Shown here: one piece after another, positions 1 through 8,834 of the stretch | How the letters are laid out: every line of letters starts with the position of its first letter | Numbering within the stretch: the first letter of the stretch is position 1 | DNA from: Vibrio albus | Lineage (GTDB): Bacteria; Pseudomonadota; Gammaproteobacteria; Enterobacterales; Vibrionaceae | Direction: 5' to 3' | DNA length: 64,000 bases | Assembly (NCBI RefSeq): GCF_003144035.1 | Contig: NZ_QFWT01000009.1 | Location: forward strand, 124,001 to 188,000 | The notes under the pieces: model-generated | Told to the model about the DNA's origin: nothing | The model's database searches: none | What the model saw: only the letters and a program-made list of their open reading frames with translations | Translations under genes and position numbers: made by a program

Positions 1-1
1 T

Positions 2-277
2 TTCCCAAGTGCCGATATTTCACTGCAGGATCTGGCTAACTTAGCTTCATTCAGTCCATTTCACTTAGTACGTTCGTTTCAGAAGACCTATGGCTTGCCC
101 CCTCATTCATATCAAATCCAGGCTCGCTTACGATTAGCGAAAAAGCTGATAAAAAATGGACAAAAAGTCTTGTATGCCGCCCAGGAAGCAGGCTTTCATG
201 ACCAAAGCCACTTTCACCGCCACTTCAAAAAAGCGATGGGGATAACGCCCGGACAGTTTGCCAGACAGGTTAACTGA
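2..277 (+). CDS. AraC-family transcriptional regulator, C-terminal part (gene starts before the window)
   Basis: The open frame runs in from the left edge, so only about the last 91 residues are present. They form an AraC/XylS-type double helix-turn-helix: a first HTH around SLQDLANLASFSPFHLVRSF, then the linker helix and a second HTH ending in HDQSHFHRHFKKAMGITPGQ, the classic C-terminal signature of the family. A TTG at 95 would give a 60-residue ORF, but this is an internal codon, since the HTH is already in progress upstream. The gene lies 81 bp before azlC and reads in the same direction. AraC regulators often sit beside azlCD, so it probably controls that exporter; this is inference. 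Confidence 0.85.
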   Translation, partial: FPSADISLQDLANLASFSPFHLVRSFQKTYGLPPHSYQIQARLRLAKKLIKNGQKVLYAAQEAGFHDQSHFHRHFKKAMGITPGQFARQVN

Positions 278-358
278 GCAATCACATACAAGTTTACTTA
301 CTTCTCATCCGCTACAGTTGGGTGACATATCCACTCAGAAGTAAAGTAAAAAATTGCC

Positions 359-1114
359 ATGAAAACATCCACTTCACTGCACAGCAGAGCCCTGCCTCTC
401 TCTGAACCCAATATATTAAAACCCTTCCTCCAGGGGGCTCTTGCCATTAGTCCTCTCTGTTTAGCTGTTGTTCCATGGGGGCTGCTTGCCGGATCTTTTG
501 CTATCGATGTAGGTCTGGACATGTTTCAGAGTCAGTCTTTGTCTCTCTTCGTCTTTGCCGGCTCAGCTCAGTTGGTCGTATCGGGACTCATCAATGCGGG
601 AGCCGGACTGGTGACCATTCTGCTTACCACTTTTGTCATCACATCCCGGCATTTTTTATATGGGCTGACCATGCGTAATACCATCAGCCGACTCCCTCTG
701 CGCTGGAGACTTTGCCTTGGATTTCTATTAACAGATGAACTATTTGCCGTTTGCGGCCACCAATCAGAAAAAATATTTAACCGCTGGTATGCACTCGGTG
801 CAGGACTCTGGTTTTACCTTTGCTGGAACCTATCTACACTCGCTGGCATTCTCGCAGGTAAATTTATTCCTAATCTGGATTCATTAGGACTCGATTTCGC
901 CATTTCAGCAACATTCATCGCCATTGTCATACCTATGATAAAAGAAGTCTCTGTTCTAATTTCTATTCTGGTATCACTGACTTTCTCTATCGGATGTCAG
1001 GCTCTTAATATTGATGGTGGACTGATGATTGCCAGCATTACGGCCATGGTGACAGGCTATGTCTACGATAACGTGTTCAGTAAACAGAAGATCAACGCAG
1101 GAGAAAGTATATGA
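359..1114 (+). CDS. azlC: AzlC family branched-chain amino acid exporter, large subunit
   Basis: A 251-residue integral membrane protein with several hydrophobic segments and the AzlC/YgaZ family pattern. The motif GLLAGSFAIDVGLD lies near the N-terminus and SAQLVVSGLINAGA follows, then TFVITSRHFLYGL. AzlC proteins work with a small AzlD/YgaH partner to export branched-chain amino acids or related compounds through the inner membrane. The next gene overlaps this stop by 4 bp and encodes AzlD, which confirms the call. The substrate cannot be read from sequence. Confidence 0.9.
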   Translation: MKTSTSLHSRALPLSEPNILKPFLQGALAISPLCLAVVPWGLLAGSFAIDVGLDMFQSQSLSLFVFAGSAQLVVSGLINAGAGLVTILLTTFVITSRHFLYGLTMRNTISRLPLRWRLCLGFLLTDELFAVCGHQSEKIFNRWYALGAGLWFYLCWNLSTLAGILAGKFIPNLDSLGLDFAISATFIAIVIPMIKEVSVLISILVSLTFSIGCQALNIDGGLMIASITAMVTGYVYDNVFSKQKINAGESI

Positions 1115-1428
1115 TCTGGTTCACTATACTACTTATGACCATCATGGTATTCAGTAGCCGATATGTATTTTTATCTCCCAGGCTTCCTATAAAACTCAAT
1201 GCTGATGCTCAAAAGCTATTGAGTTATTCCACTCCTGCTGTTTTAACGGCCATCTGGGCTCCTATCGTCTTTTTGAAAGAAGGAAGTCTGGACATCAGTG
1301 TTTTGAATCCATACCTGATTTCAGCCCTGCTTGCCGCATTGATAGCCTGGAAAACCAAGAATGTTCTGGTCACTACCATACTCAGTATGACGACTTTCTT
1401 TTTGTTCAAAACCTTCGCAGGGCTTTAG
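1111..1428 (+). CDS. azlD: AzlD family branched-chain amino acid exporter, small subunit
   Basis: A 105-residue protein with about four hydrophobic segments, the usual size of AzlD/YgaH. It shows the family features near the N-terminus: a Tyr-Val-Phe-Leu stretch, then RLPIKLNADAQKLLSYSTPAVLTAI. Its ATG overlaps the azlC stop by 4 bp, a sign of translational coupling. It is expected to form the exporter complex with AzlC in the inner membrane. The reading frame ends right where the IS4-like remnant begins, and a strong terminator follows at 1599. Confidence 0.88.
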   Translation: MIWFTILLMTIMVFSSRYVFLSPRLPIKLNADAQKLLSYSTPAVLTAIWAPIVFLKEGSLDISVLNPYLISALLAALIAWKTKNVLVTTILSMTTFFLFKTFAGL

Positions 1429-1593
1429 TATCGGCACTAAGTAAGGGTAACTGCAATGCTATCGCTGATCTCCATCGTCTGTTCAATGGCATGATTCTGA
1501 CTGATAAAGATAATGTGGCCTACAAGCCTTTTCATAATCAATTACGTAAGCCTGGATTTGCTATGTTTATGACGGAGCTAGGGGCTGTTGCTC
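1422..1593 (+). pseudogene. IS4-family transposase remnant (N-terminal fragment)
   Basis: The frame ending at 1685, read back from its ATG at 1491 to about 1422, encodes ALVSALSKGNCNAISDLHRL and then FNGMILTDKDNVAYKPFHNQ, LRKPGFAMFMTELG. This matches the conserved N-terminal region of a group of IS4-type transposases (DLHRxFNGM...DNVAYKPFHNQLRK). Only about 57 residues are left, with no DDE catalytic region and no visible terminal repeats. It overlaps the last codons of azlD and stops making sense near 1593, just before the terminator. It is a decayed insertion-sequence scar, recognised from memory of the family. Confidence 0.7.
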
Positions 1594-1598
1594 CAAAG

Positions 1599-1626
1599 CC
1601 CGGAACGCCCCAGTTCCGGGTTTTTT
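1599..1626 (+). terminator. Rho-independent terminator after azlCD / IS remnant
   Basis: The 8-bp perfect stem CCCGGAAC/GTTCCGGG (1599-1606 and 1613-1620) with a 6-nt loop is followed directly by TTTTTT. This is a textbook intrinsic terminator on the plus strand. It would end transcription from azlCD and isolate the orphan gene at 1864. Confidence 0.9.
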
Positions 1627-1863
1627 ATTCCCATATATTCACACGCCTCTTCTATCCGCTCCAAAATGAGCCATGCAAGAAATGATAAACAAGACCTGGA
1701 AATTTGCATTAAATCACAAAACTGACATCAAAGTGTGATGTTGGTTCCATTTTTGTCGTTACCCATGCTATTTATTGCCCTTACGAAAGATGAGACTACT
1801 CTGTCGCTGAGTCTTTCTTAGCTTTATAAAAAATAATAAATTACATAATCAAGGAACAATGTC

Positions 1864-2514
1864 ATGGCTAGTGGCAAAAAAATCATGCCCATTGACAAGA
1901 ATAGAGTGGAAACTAAATTCTATCGTTGGTGGCTGGAGATCTGTAAACTCGTTGGTCCAGACCAGCGCCAGAGCTTACGTTGTGCAATCAGTATTATCGA
2001 AGCATACCGGAGTGACATGCTGTATCTGCATCTGCGTAACGCATATAGTCACGCTGCTCAGAAAGAAGCATTCAATCGCCAGCAATGGGAAGCAAAATAC
2101 ATCAACGCTCTAGACCTCTACATGGAGCGAGATAAAAAACGTGTACACCGGATAGCCGTTGAGTGCCCGAATATGCTTATCAGTATCGCCGGGGTAATCA
2201 ACGGCATAAGGCATTCAACGAACATCAGAGGTGCGATTAAAACCATCCTACTACTGGACTGTATTGACAGAACAAACATTAATCTTATCTCTCAAGTTGA
2301 GATGAGCCATATTTGTTTCTTACAAAAATCACACTCGGTCTACCTGCCATTAAAAGAACCTGAAATATATTCGGTAGTATCCGTTGTTGAAAATGTGCTA
2401 AGGCTAAATCCATCCCTTCACAAAATCGTTGAAGACAAATATCTGAAGAAAAGCCATTTGATAGCCCAAACTCTGGGAATAAGTATCAATACAAAGGAAA
2501 AATCTCTGACTTAA
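1864..2514 (+). CDS. Hypothetical protein, orphan, no recognised domain
   Basis: A 216-residue soluble protein that I do not recognise. It is basic and mostly helical in appearance, with an N-terminal MASGKKIMPIDKNRVETKFY and a central RHSTNIRGAIKTILLLD segment. An ATG at 1859 lies in another frame. The ATG at 1864 follows an AAGGAAC stretch, a reasonable ribosome site. It lies between an IS4 remnant and an AT-rich spacer and has no functional partner nearby. The local base composition is richer in A+T than its neighbours, so it may have arrived by transfer. Function unknown. Confidence 0.6.
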   Translation: MASGKKIMPIDKNRVETKFYRWWLEICKLVGPDQRQSLRCAISIIEAYRSDMLYLHLRNAYSHAAQKEAFNRQQWEAKYINALDLYMERDKKRVHRIAVECPNMLISIAGVINGIRHSTNIRGAIKTILLLDCIDRTNINLISQVEMSHICFLQKSHSVYLPLKEPEIYSVVSVVENVLRLNPSLHKIVEDKYLKKSHLIAQTLGISINTKEKSLT

Positions 2515-2715
2515 AAATCAGAACTATAACCAGAATGATAAATAGCTTAGTTAAATTGTGATCTGATACTAGTTGATTATGACTCTGTATCCGTTACACC
2601 TGATGAGTTTGAACTACTATGTATGGAGTGGCATAAGAGATGTAGAAATGCCTAACATAATAAATAGCGGCCACCCAAATAATATAAACTAAGCCGCATT
2701 GATAGGGATATTAAT

Positions 2716-5169
2716 ATGTCAGAGCTAGAGATCGAAACCAATTTTAAGTCGAGTTCGGCAATTGGTTTAAACGGCTCCAATATTACCTGGAGCCTGAATT
2801 ATGAGACAAGGGCTTTTCAGATCCTGAAGCTCAGTGATGATGCAAAGCTGAATCAAGTGAAGCACATCACCATCTTCGAGGATTTTTTAGAGTGCTTCAA
2901 ACCTAAGGAACGATTTCGTTTTAAACAGCACGTAAACAACATTCGTCACGGCAAAAAACCTAAGGCGGCACTTCGCACTCTACTCAGTCTGGATGAACAA
3001 GAGCTTCTATATTGTACCATCTCCGCGTCCAGAATAAGCGACAGTATTGTTCACGGTAACATTATCCTTCTATTCAAGTTACCAAAAAGGAGCGAGTTCT
3101 CTACGTTTTTTCTGAGTATCTTTGATAACCGGAACCATGGGGTAGTCCTGACTGACAAAAGGGCCAACATTGTGGCATGTAATCAATGTTATGAAGAGTC
3201 AATGGGCTATACCATAGAAGAATTGATTGGTAAGAATACGAATATATTCAAGTCAGGCAAATTCGATGAAATATATTATGTCGATATGTGGGCGACGATA
3301 CACTACATGGGCCACTGGTTCGGCAATATCCTCAGCAAAAGAAAGGACGGGAGCATTGTTCCCCATGAGTTAACCATTCAGACGCTTAACTTCAATAAAA
3401 GCTCAACCTATTATTTAGGTATTACCCGTGAACTGACCAATATCCCGGTTACTGTATCACCTGAAGAGCGGTATGGAGGAGTGGAGCTTCTTACTCAACT
3501 GCCGAATGAAGTTGCATTTTTAAGAAAAACAGGCAGACATATTAATGAAATGCCCGAAGGTAACAGTCTGTTTTTAATGATAATGGATCCCGAGCTCTCT
3601 GATGAAGAAAGTCTTACTTTTAAAATTCAGATGTCCAAAGCGTTAAGTCAGAACAATGACCATTTTTACGGCGGCTATATTCGGGGAAACCGCTTTGCAC
3701 TTGCGGTCTGTTTTGATGTGGTTTCCGGTAATGCGGACAGCTCGATTCCGCACAAAGAGCTGTCCAATATTCTCAGCTTGTTGAAACACAACCTTCCAAA
3801 AGCGTTCTTACACGCGCTGTCAGTGTCTAATATTGGCGTGTCTGTCCTGGGAACTGACGGAAACAGCGCCAATGAACTGTATGAACATGCGACCATAGCG
3901 ATGGAAGAAAGCCATAGAACAAAGATCAGCAACATTTGCCTGTTTGATAAGGTTGCGCACTATCAGCAAAAAAGACGCCGGCGGCTGGAAGCTCTGGCCA
4001 GGCAAGGCATCCGGACAAGGAATGTCGACGTTTTTTATCAGCCTATTGTGGACACGGTCACCTGGAAAGTCAGAAAGGTTGAAGCGCTTTGCCGATTCCG
4101 GGATCAAAACGGTGGCTTGTTAAACACTCAGGAAATGGTAAACATCATTGAAGATCTGGGACTGGTCGAAGAGCTTGACCTTATCGTTGCCGAGAGAGCC
4201 ATCACAGAGCGGGCACTACTTACCCAGAAGTTTGGCTCAGACATCGAAATCTGCCTGAATGTATCTTTAAATACGACCAGTAATAATATCGGTGCTCTTT
4301 CCAGGCTGCAGACATTATTGGATGATTTAGGTGCCGATGCAGGCAAGGTAACCATAGAGATAACGGAAAGCGCTTATTTTGGTAACTCCGATGAGCAGAT
4401 GTCATTAATAACTGCCATAAAGCAGACAGGCGTCTCTGTAGCAATTGATGATTTTGGTACGGGCTATTCGTCGTTTAGCTATCTGAAAGAACCCGCTTTT
4501 GACATATTGAAAATTGACCGGGAATTTGTTTCAGGACTTAACACACACAGCCGCTATTATCACATCATCAAGATGATAGTAGATTTAGCGCATAAATTAG
4601 GCATTCAGATCGTTGCGGAGGGAGTAGAGTCTAGGGAGGAAGCAACGCTTCTCTACGATATGGGGGTTGATATGCTGCAGGGGTATTATTTTTCTCAGCC
4701 AATGTCGGTCACCGCACTGAAGCCGCTTACCAGCCTGTTGTATAGACTGAGAAAAACGATTCAGACCAGAGAACTAACGCAGCTTGTCACGCAACCTCTG
4801 GTGCTGGAGCCCAACACGCCGCTTGAGGATATAAAAAACGTCTTTGAGACAACTCCCTATGAGGTTTTGCCGGTTATAGAAGGAAGAAAGTGTGTCGGTC
4901 TGGTGGATAAGCCCAGTTATTACTTACATATTTCCTCTACGCTTGGTACCGATCTGGAGACGGCCAGGGATCTGGCCATATTAAAAAAACGAGCTTTGCA
5001 GATTATGGATCCGTTGTTCGAGCAAATGGATGAATCCATTACTATCAGTGACGTTGTGGATAACCTTCAACAGGGCAAACGACCGCCATGGGTCGTGGTG
5101 AATCAGGAGGGAAAGTATCTGGGGTTAATCGAGCAGGATAATGTCTTAAACATTCTCGTTCAGCCTTAG
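2716..5169 (+). CDS. PAS - degenerate GGDEF - EAL - CBS signalling protein (probable c-di-GMP phosphodiesterase)
   Basis: An 817-residue cytosolic protein. Domains in order: an N-terminal region of unclear type; a PAS domain (about 130-240, with GVVLTDKRANIVACNQCYEE); a GGDEF-like domain whose signature is degraded to RGNRF, so cyclase activity is unlikely; an EAL domain (about 430-680); and a C-terminal CBS-like pair (about 690-817). The EAL motif is intact at 456-458. The other catalytic pieces are present: LNVS, EITES, DDFGTGYSS, KIDREFV, AEGVE and QGYYF. It should therefore hydrolyse c-di-GMP, with PAS and CBS as sensory inputs. It is monocistronic and ends 13 bp from a convergent gene. 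Confidence 0.9.
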   Translation: MSELEIETNFKSSSAIGLNGSNITWSLNYETRAFQILKLSDDAKLNQVKHITIFEDFLECFKPKERFRFKQHVNNIRHGKKPKAALRTLLSLDEQELLYCTISASRISDSIVHGNIILLFKLPKRSEFSTFFLSIFDNRNHGVVLTDKRANIVACNQCYEESMGYTIEELIGKNTNIFKSGKFDEIYYVDMWATIHYMGHWFGNILSKRKDGSIVPHELTIQTLNFNKSSTYYLGITRELTNIPVTVSPEERYGGVELLTQLPNEVAFLRKTGRHINEMPEGNSLFLMIMDPELSDEESLTFKIQMSKALSQNNDHFYGGYIRGNRFALAVCFDVVSGNADSSIPHKELSNILSLLKHNLPKAFLHALSVSNIGVSVLGTDGNSANELYEHATIAMEESHRTKISNICLFDKVAHYQQKRRRRLEALARQGIRTRNVDVFYQPIVDTVTWKVRKVEALCRFRDQNGGLLNTQEMVNIIEDLGLVEELDLIVAERAITERALLTQKFGSDIEICLNVSLNTTSNNIGALSRLQTLLDDLGADAGKVTIEITESAYFGNSDEQMSLITAIKQTGVSVAIDDFGTGYSSFSYLKEPAFDILKIDREFVSGLNTHSRYYHIIKMIVDLAHKLGIQIVAEGVESREEATLLYDMGVDMLQGYYFSQPMSVTALKPLTSLLYRLRKTIQTRELTQLVTQPLVLEPNTPLEDIKNVFETTPYEVLPVIEGRKCVGLVDKPSYYLHISSTLGTDLETARDLAILKKRALQIMDPLFEQMDESITISDVVDNLQQGKRPPWVVVNQEGKYLGLIEQDNVLNILVQP

Positions 5170-5181
5170 AGTAGTACTTTA

Positions 5182-6321
5182 TCAATCGCAATGTGCATAA
5201 TCAGACTCAAGACAAACTCTCGCCTTTGCTTTCGCTCGCGCGATCTGCTCTTGAGTCATGATCGCTTTTAGTTGGGCGAGAAAAAGGTTCACGGATTCAA
5301 GGTGATCAGGCTCAGACTGGCTATTATGTTTCGCTATGAACATCCACATATAGGCGAGAATATTGTCCTTCGAAACCCCTTCCCCCTTGCCATACTTTTC
5401 CCCCAGATTGTACTGAGAAGTGAATTGCCCCTGTGCCGCTGCTTTACGATACCAGGTAACGGCCTGCTTATTATTCTCAGGAATACCAAGACCGACATCA
5501 TAAATAAATCCGAGCATACCCTGAGCCTCGACATCTCCCCGCTCTGCGGCTTTTTTATACCAGCTTACTGCCAATGTATTGTTTTGAACGACTCCCTCCC
5601 CAACCAGATAGGAGACCGCCGTTCTTCTCTGAGCCTCTGCGATGCCCTGCTCAGCAGCCCTGCGATACCACTTCACGGCTTCTTTACCACTCTGGGTAAC
5701 GCCCTCGCCTTTCCTGTACATTTCTCCCAGGTGCAATTGAGCCCGGGCATCCCCCTGCAATGCGGCTTTACGTAACCAAAACTCGGCTTTGGCACTGTCC
5801 TGCTTAACCCCACTTCCCGCCAGGTAGATGGTGCCAAGTGTATTCTGTGCCTGAGCCAGTCCCTGCTTCGCGGCTTTTTCAAACCACTCCACGGCCTGCT
5901 CATCACTTTGCGCTACCCCCAGCCCATACAGATACATACCACCCAGATTATACTGGGCTTTTGCCATTCCCTGTTCGGCGGCTTTCTGGTACCACTGTGC
6001 AGCGGCCTTATTATCTGGCTTAATCCCGATCCCCCCCTGATACATAAGCCCCAGATTGAACTGCGCTTTCGCCAGTCCCTGCTCGGCGGCCTTTGTGAAC
6101 CACTTAAGCGCATCCCTGTCACTGCGGATAACACCATGTCCATGATAGTACATGGCCCCAAGATTAAACTGAGCTTCCGCATCGCCTGAATCTGCCGCTT
6201 TACGGTATTGCTGATATATGGCTTGCAAGCGAACCGCTTTTGCCGGCAAGGCCTCCTGACTCACGGTCACCGCAAAACATATATTAGTCAATAAGGTTAA
6301 CATCAGCAGGTACTTCATCAT
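5182..6321 (-). CDS. Secreted Sel1-repeat (SLR/TPR-like) protein
   Basis: 379 residues with an N-terminal signal peptide (MMKYLLMLTLLTNICFA). About eight Sel1-like repeats of 36 residues follow; each has the pattern AxAQxNLGxMYxxGxGVxxDxxxAxxWxxKAA. Such proteins form alpha-solenoids that act as protein-binding scaffolds in the periplasm. The C-terminal 60 residues leave the repeat pattern, with two Cys in the last 12 residues. No neighbour indicates a partner; the gene converges on the EAL protein. The function within the family cannot be specified. Confidence 0.88.
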   Translation of the reverse strand: MMKYLLMLTLLTNICFAVTVSQEALPAKAVRLQAIYQQYRKAADSGDAEAQFNLGAMYYHGHGVIRSDRDALKWFTKAAEQGLAKAQFNLGLMYQGGIGIKPDNKAAAQWYQKAAEQGMAKAQYNLGGMYLYGLGVAQSDEQAVEWFEKAAKQGLAQAQNTLGTIYLAGSGVKQDSAKAEFWLRKAALQGDARAQLHLGEMYRKGEGVTQSGKEAVKWYRRAAEQGIAEAQRRTAVSYLVGEGVVQNNTLAVSWYKKAAERGDVEAQGMLGFIYDVGLGIPENNKQAVTWYRKAAAQGQFTSQYNLGEKYGKGEGVSKDNILAYMWMFIAKHNSQSEPDHLESVNLFLAQLKAIMTQEQIARAKAKARVCLESDYAHCD

Positions 6322-6691
6322 TACTCCTCGGTCAGGAAGTATCAGATTCAGCAGATAACACGCCAGGTTCCGTCCCCGTATGCTGGCTTAATGATAAAAG
6401 TATAGTTTGATAGGCCTTCCCCGGCGTCCAACAAATAAGAATGCCCGGAGTGAAACCCGTTCTTTACCGCATTTGATGCCTCTTTTCCCCTTTTTGCCCG
6501 GAATGGCCACGAAAAACCCGCCTACAGGTATAAAAGAGGAAGCCAGAAAACCATCATGATCAATATTTTATTGCTTCCATTTATGTCATTCTGAGCAGAA
6601 CATTCAACACCCGGGAACAGGGCTGTATCCCAATGAGTGAATAAAAAGCAGCTGAAGACAAATAAATAGATAAATGAAGGAGTCACCATTT
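6322..6691. other. Intergenic region without a gene
   Basis: About 370 bp between the divergent Sel1 and shikimate dehydrogenase-like genes. I see no convincing ORF, RNA gene or strong palindrome. It must hold both promoters, but none has a clear consensus. The last 20 bp carry the AAGGAG ribosome site of the next gene. Confidence 0.6.
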
Positions 6692-7510
6692 ATGCCCCGC
6701 CAGATAAACAAAGACACCACTGTATGCATGTCGCTTGCCGCCAGACCAAGTAACTTTGGCACCCGTTTTCATAACTTTCTGTATGAAAAGCTGGATCTTA
6801 ACTATCTGTATAAAGCCTTTACCACCACTGATATCGTTGCCGCAATTGCTGGCGTCAGAGCCTTAGGCATCCGGGGCTGTGCTATTTCAATGCCGTTCAA
6901 AGAAGATGTGATACCTCTGGTCGATGAAATGGACGCTTCAGCCAAAGCCATCGATTCCGTGAACACCATTGTGAACACCAATAGCTATCTTAAGGCCTAT
7001 AACACCGACTACATCGCGATTGCGACGCTGTTGCAGCAGTACAAGGTACCAGCGAATTTGACCTTTGCGCTAAGAGGCAGCGGTGGCATGGCAAAAGCGG
7101 TTGCCTGCGCACTGAAAGATGCAGGCTTTGCTAATGGATACATTATCGCCAGGAACGAAGAAAAAGGACCAGCACTGGCCAAACTATACGGGTATCAGTG
7201 GCAACCGGATCTGGACAATGTACAAGCAGACATGCTGATTAATGTTACCCCTTTGGGTATGGCTGGCGGTGAAGATGAGCAGACACTGGCATTCAGCGAA
7301 CAAGCAATTGACAGCGCTTCAGTGGTCTTTGATGTGGTGGCCTTACCGGCTGAAACGCCTTTAATTAAATATGCCAGACAGCAGAGCAAAATGGTTATCA
7401 CCGGAAGTGAAGTTTTTGCTTTGCAGGCGGTGGAGCAGTTTAAGCTGTATACCGGCCAGGAGCCGACCCAGGAACAATTCGAGCAGGCAGCGGCTTACGC
7501 CAGAGGCTAA
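6692..7510 (+). CDS. Shikimate 5-dehydrogenase-like protein (HI0607/SDH-L type)
   Basis: 272 residues from the ATG at 6692. An upstream in-frame ATG at 6674 would add six residues, but a perfect AAGGAG (6677-6682) sits 9 nt before 6692, so the later start is preferred. The N-terminus (CMSLAARPSNFGTRFHNFLY) replaces the usual SxSP of AroE and matches the SDH-L group of Haemophilus HI0607. The catalytic-type Lys is in SMPFKED, and NTDY is present. A dinucleotide loop RGSGGMAKAV follows. The family uses NADP(H) on shikimate-like acids, but SDH-L members are poor shikimate enzymes. It is followed by a BenE-type transporter. Confidence 0.85.
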   Translation: MPRQINKDTTVCMSLAARPSNFGTRFHNFLYEKLDLNYLYKAFTTTDIVAAIAGVRALGIRGCAISMPFKEDVIPLVDEMDASAKAIDSVNTIVNTNSYLKAYNTDYIAIATLLQQYKVPANLTFALRGSGGMAKAVACALKDAGFANGYIIARNEEKGPALAKLYGYQWQPDLDNVQADMLINVTPLGMAGGEDEQTLAFSEQAIDSASVVFDVVALPAETPLIKYARQQSKMVITGSEVFALQAVEQFKLYTGQEPTQEQFEQAAAYARG

Positions 7511-7576
7511 GATATGCCCGCTTAAAAAGCCGGTTATTTCAGATTTAAATATCGAATCGTTCAATGATGCAAAATC

Positions 7577-7632
7577 CCATTGTGCGCTATAGCGCACAAT
7601 GGTATCGTTATTGCTGTGCGTTATTACGCACA
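7577..7632. promoter_or_regulatory. Twin palindromic operators, TGTGCG-N6-CGCACA
   Basis: Two copies of TGTGCG-N6-CGCACA occur at 7581-7598 and 7615-7632, with starts 34 bp apart. The first is the core of a perfect 26-bp palindrome (7577-7602). Neither has a T-run after it, so they are not terminators. They lie 31-81 bp before the BenE-type start, where a repressor or activator would act. The form recalls sites of IclR-type regulators of aromatic pathways, but the binding protein is unknown. Confidence 0.7.
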
Positions 7633-7662
7633 AGGAGTTTTATCACAGACACAGGAAAACAA

Positions 7663-8823
7663 ATGATGAAAAAACTATTTAATATGAGTCACCTTACTGC
7701 AGGTTTTACTTCGGTATTAGTTGGCTATACAAGTTCAGTAGTGATCATCATTCAGGCGGCAACGACTGCCGGTGCAACCCCCATACAGCTTGAAAGCTGG
7801 CTTCTGGCTCTGGGAGTTTCGATGGGGTTAACCTCTATTGTGTTTTCGTGGTTTTATAAAACGCCCATACTCACTGCATGGTCAACACCAGGCGCGGCAA
7901 TGCTGGTTAGTGCTGTATACCAATACGAGCTAACTTCGGTAATTGGTGCCTTTGTTATATCGGGTTTATTAATCCTTCTGACTGGCCTGATAACCCCTTT
8001 GAGTAAAGCTCTGGAACGCATTCCTCCTCAGCTTGGAACCGCGATGCTGGGAGCTATCTTGCTGCCTTTTTGCCTTAAGAGCTTTGAAACTGTCACTAGC
8101 GATCCAGTAATTTTCTCCTGCATGTTTGCCGGATTCATGCTGGCAAAGAACTCTATTCCCAAATATGCAATGCTTGTTCTGCTTACTATAGGCGTGATAT
8201 ACGCTGTCGCGGTTGGCAATTCCGACTTGCGGACAACGGAATTGTCTTTAGCTACACCAGTATGGGTAACGCCTGAATTCGACATTTCAGCTATATTAAA
8301 TCTGTCTGTTCCGTTATATATCGTTACGATGCTTTCTCAGAACTTACCGGGCATTGCGATGATGAAAAGCTATCAATATAACCCTCCGGTGAAACCGATA
8401 CTTATTGGTACCGGATTAACCAATATCCTGTCTGCTCCGTTTGGTGGTTTCAGTGTCAACCTTGCCGCTATTTCTGCGGCAATATGTATGACTCAAGAGG
8501 TCGACTCTGACAAATCACAGCGGTATCGCGCGGTAATATGGGCAGGCTTTTTTTATGTTGTTGCAGGCGTCTTTGCCACAACTGTTGTTGCGATCTTTTT
8601 ATCATTACCCCAAGAAGTCACCGTAATTTTAGCGGGATTCGCGTTATTGGGAACATTGCTCATGTGCTTACAGTCCGCTTTTAAAGACGAAAGATACAGA
8701 GAGTCAGCACTGCTGACCTTTCTTATTACGCTTTCCGGGGTGAGTGTTTTAGGAGTAGGTTCCACACTTTGGGGGCTACTTGTCGGAATACTTTATTTAC
8801 GAATAATAAACGCATCCAGATAA
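7663..8823 (+). CDS. BenE family benzoate/aromatic acid:H+ symporter-like transporter
   Basis: 386 residues from the ATG at 7663, preceded by AGGA at 7653-7656. A longer frame back to 7564 would run through the palindromic operators and is rejected. The protein is almost wholly hydrophobic, with 11-12 predicted membrane segments. BenE-family landmarks are present: SHLTAGFTSVLVGYTSSV at the N-terminus, TAWSTPGAAML, and PFGGFSVNLAAISAAIC. BenE/YdcO proteins move benzoate-like acids with protons. With the adjacent SDH-L gene, a role in uptake of shikimate, quinate or a related acid is plausible but inferred. Confidence 0.85.
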   Translation: MMKKLFNMSHLTAGFTSVLVGYTSSVVIIIQAATTAGATPIQLESWLLALGVSMGLTSIVFSWFYKTPILTAWSTPGAAMLVSAVYQYELTSVIGAFVISGLLILLTGLITPLSKALERIPPQLGTAMLGAILLPFCLKSFETVTSDPVIFSCMFAGFMLAKNSIPKYAMLVLLTIGVIYAVAVGNSDLRTTELSLATPVWVTPEFDISAILNLSVPLYIVTMLSQNLPGIAMMKSYQYNPPVKPILIGTGLTNILSAPFGGFSVNLAAISAAICMTQEVDSDKSQRYRAVIWAGFFYVVAGVFATTVVAIFLSLPQEVTVILAGFALLGTLLMCLQSAFKDERYRESALLTFLITLSGVSVLGVGSTLWGLLVGILYLRIINASR

Positions 8824-8834
8824 ATTTTGATAAA

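Noticed and set aside
2560-2660. Short open stretch ending CMEWHKRCRNA
   Set aside because: About 34 codons without a start codon or ribosome site; it matches nothing I know, so I do not call it a gene fragment.
5272-6189. Several long antisense ORFs over the Sel1 gene
   Set aside because: They mirror the repetitive Sel1 coding sequence and have no independent ribosome sites or recognisable domains.
7577-7602. Perfect palindrome read as a terminator of the SDH-L gene
   Set aside because: No T-run follows on either strand, and a second copy of the same half-sites lies 34 bp away, which favours operators.
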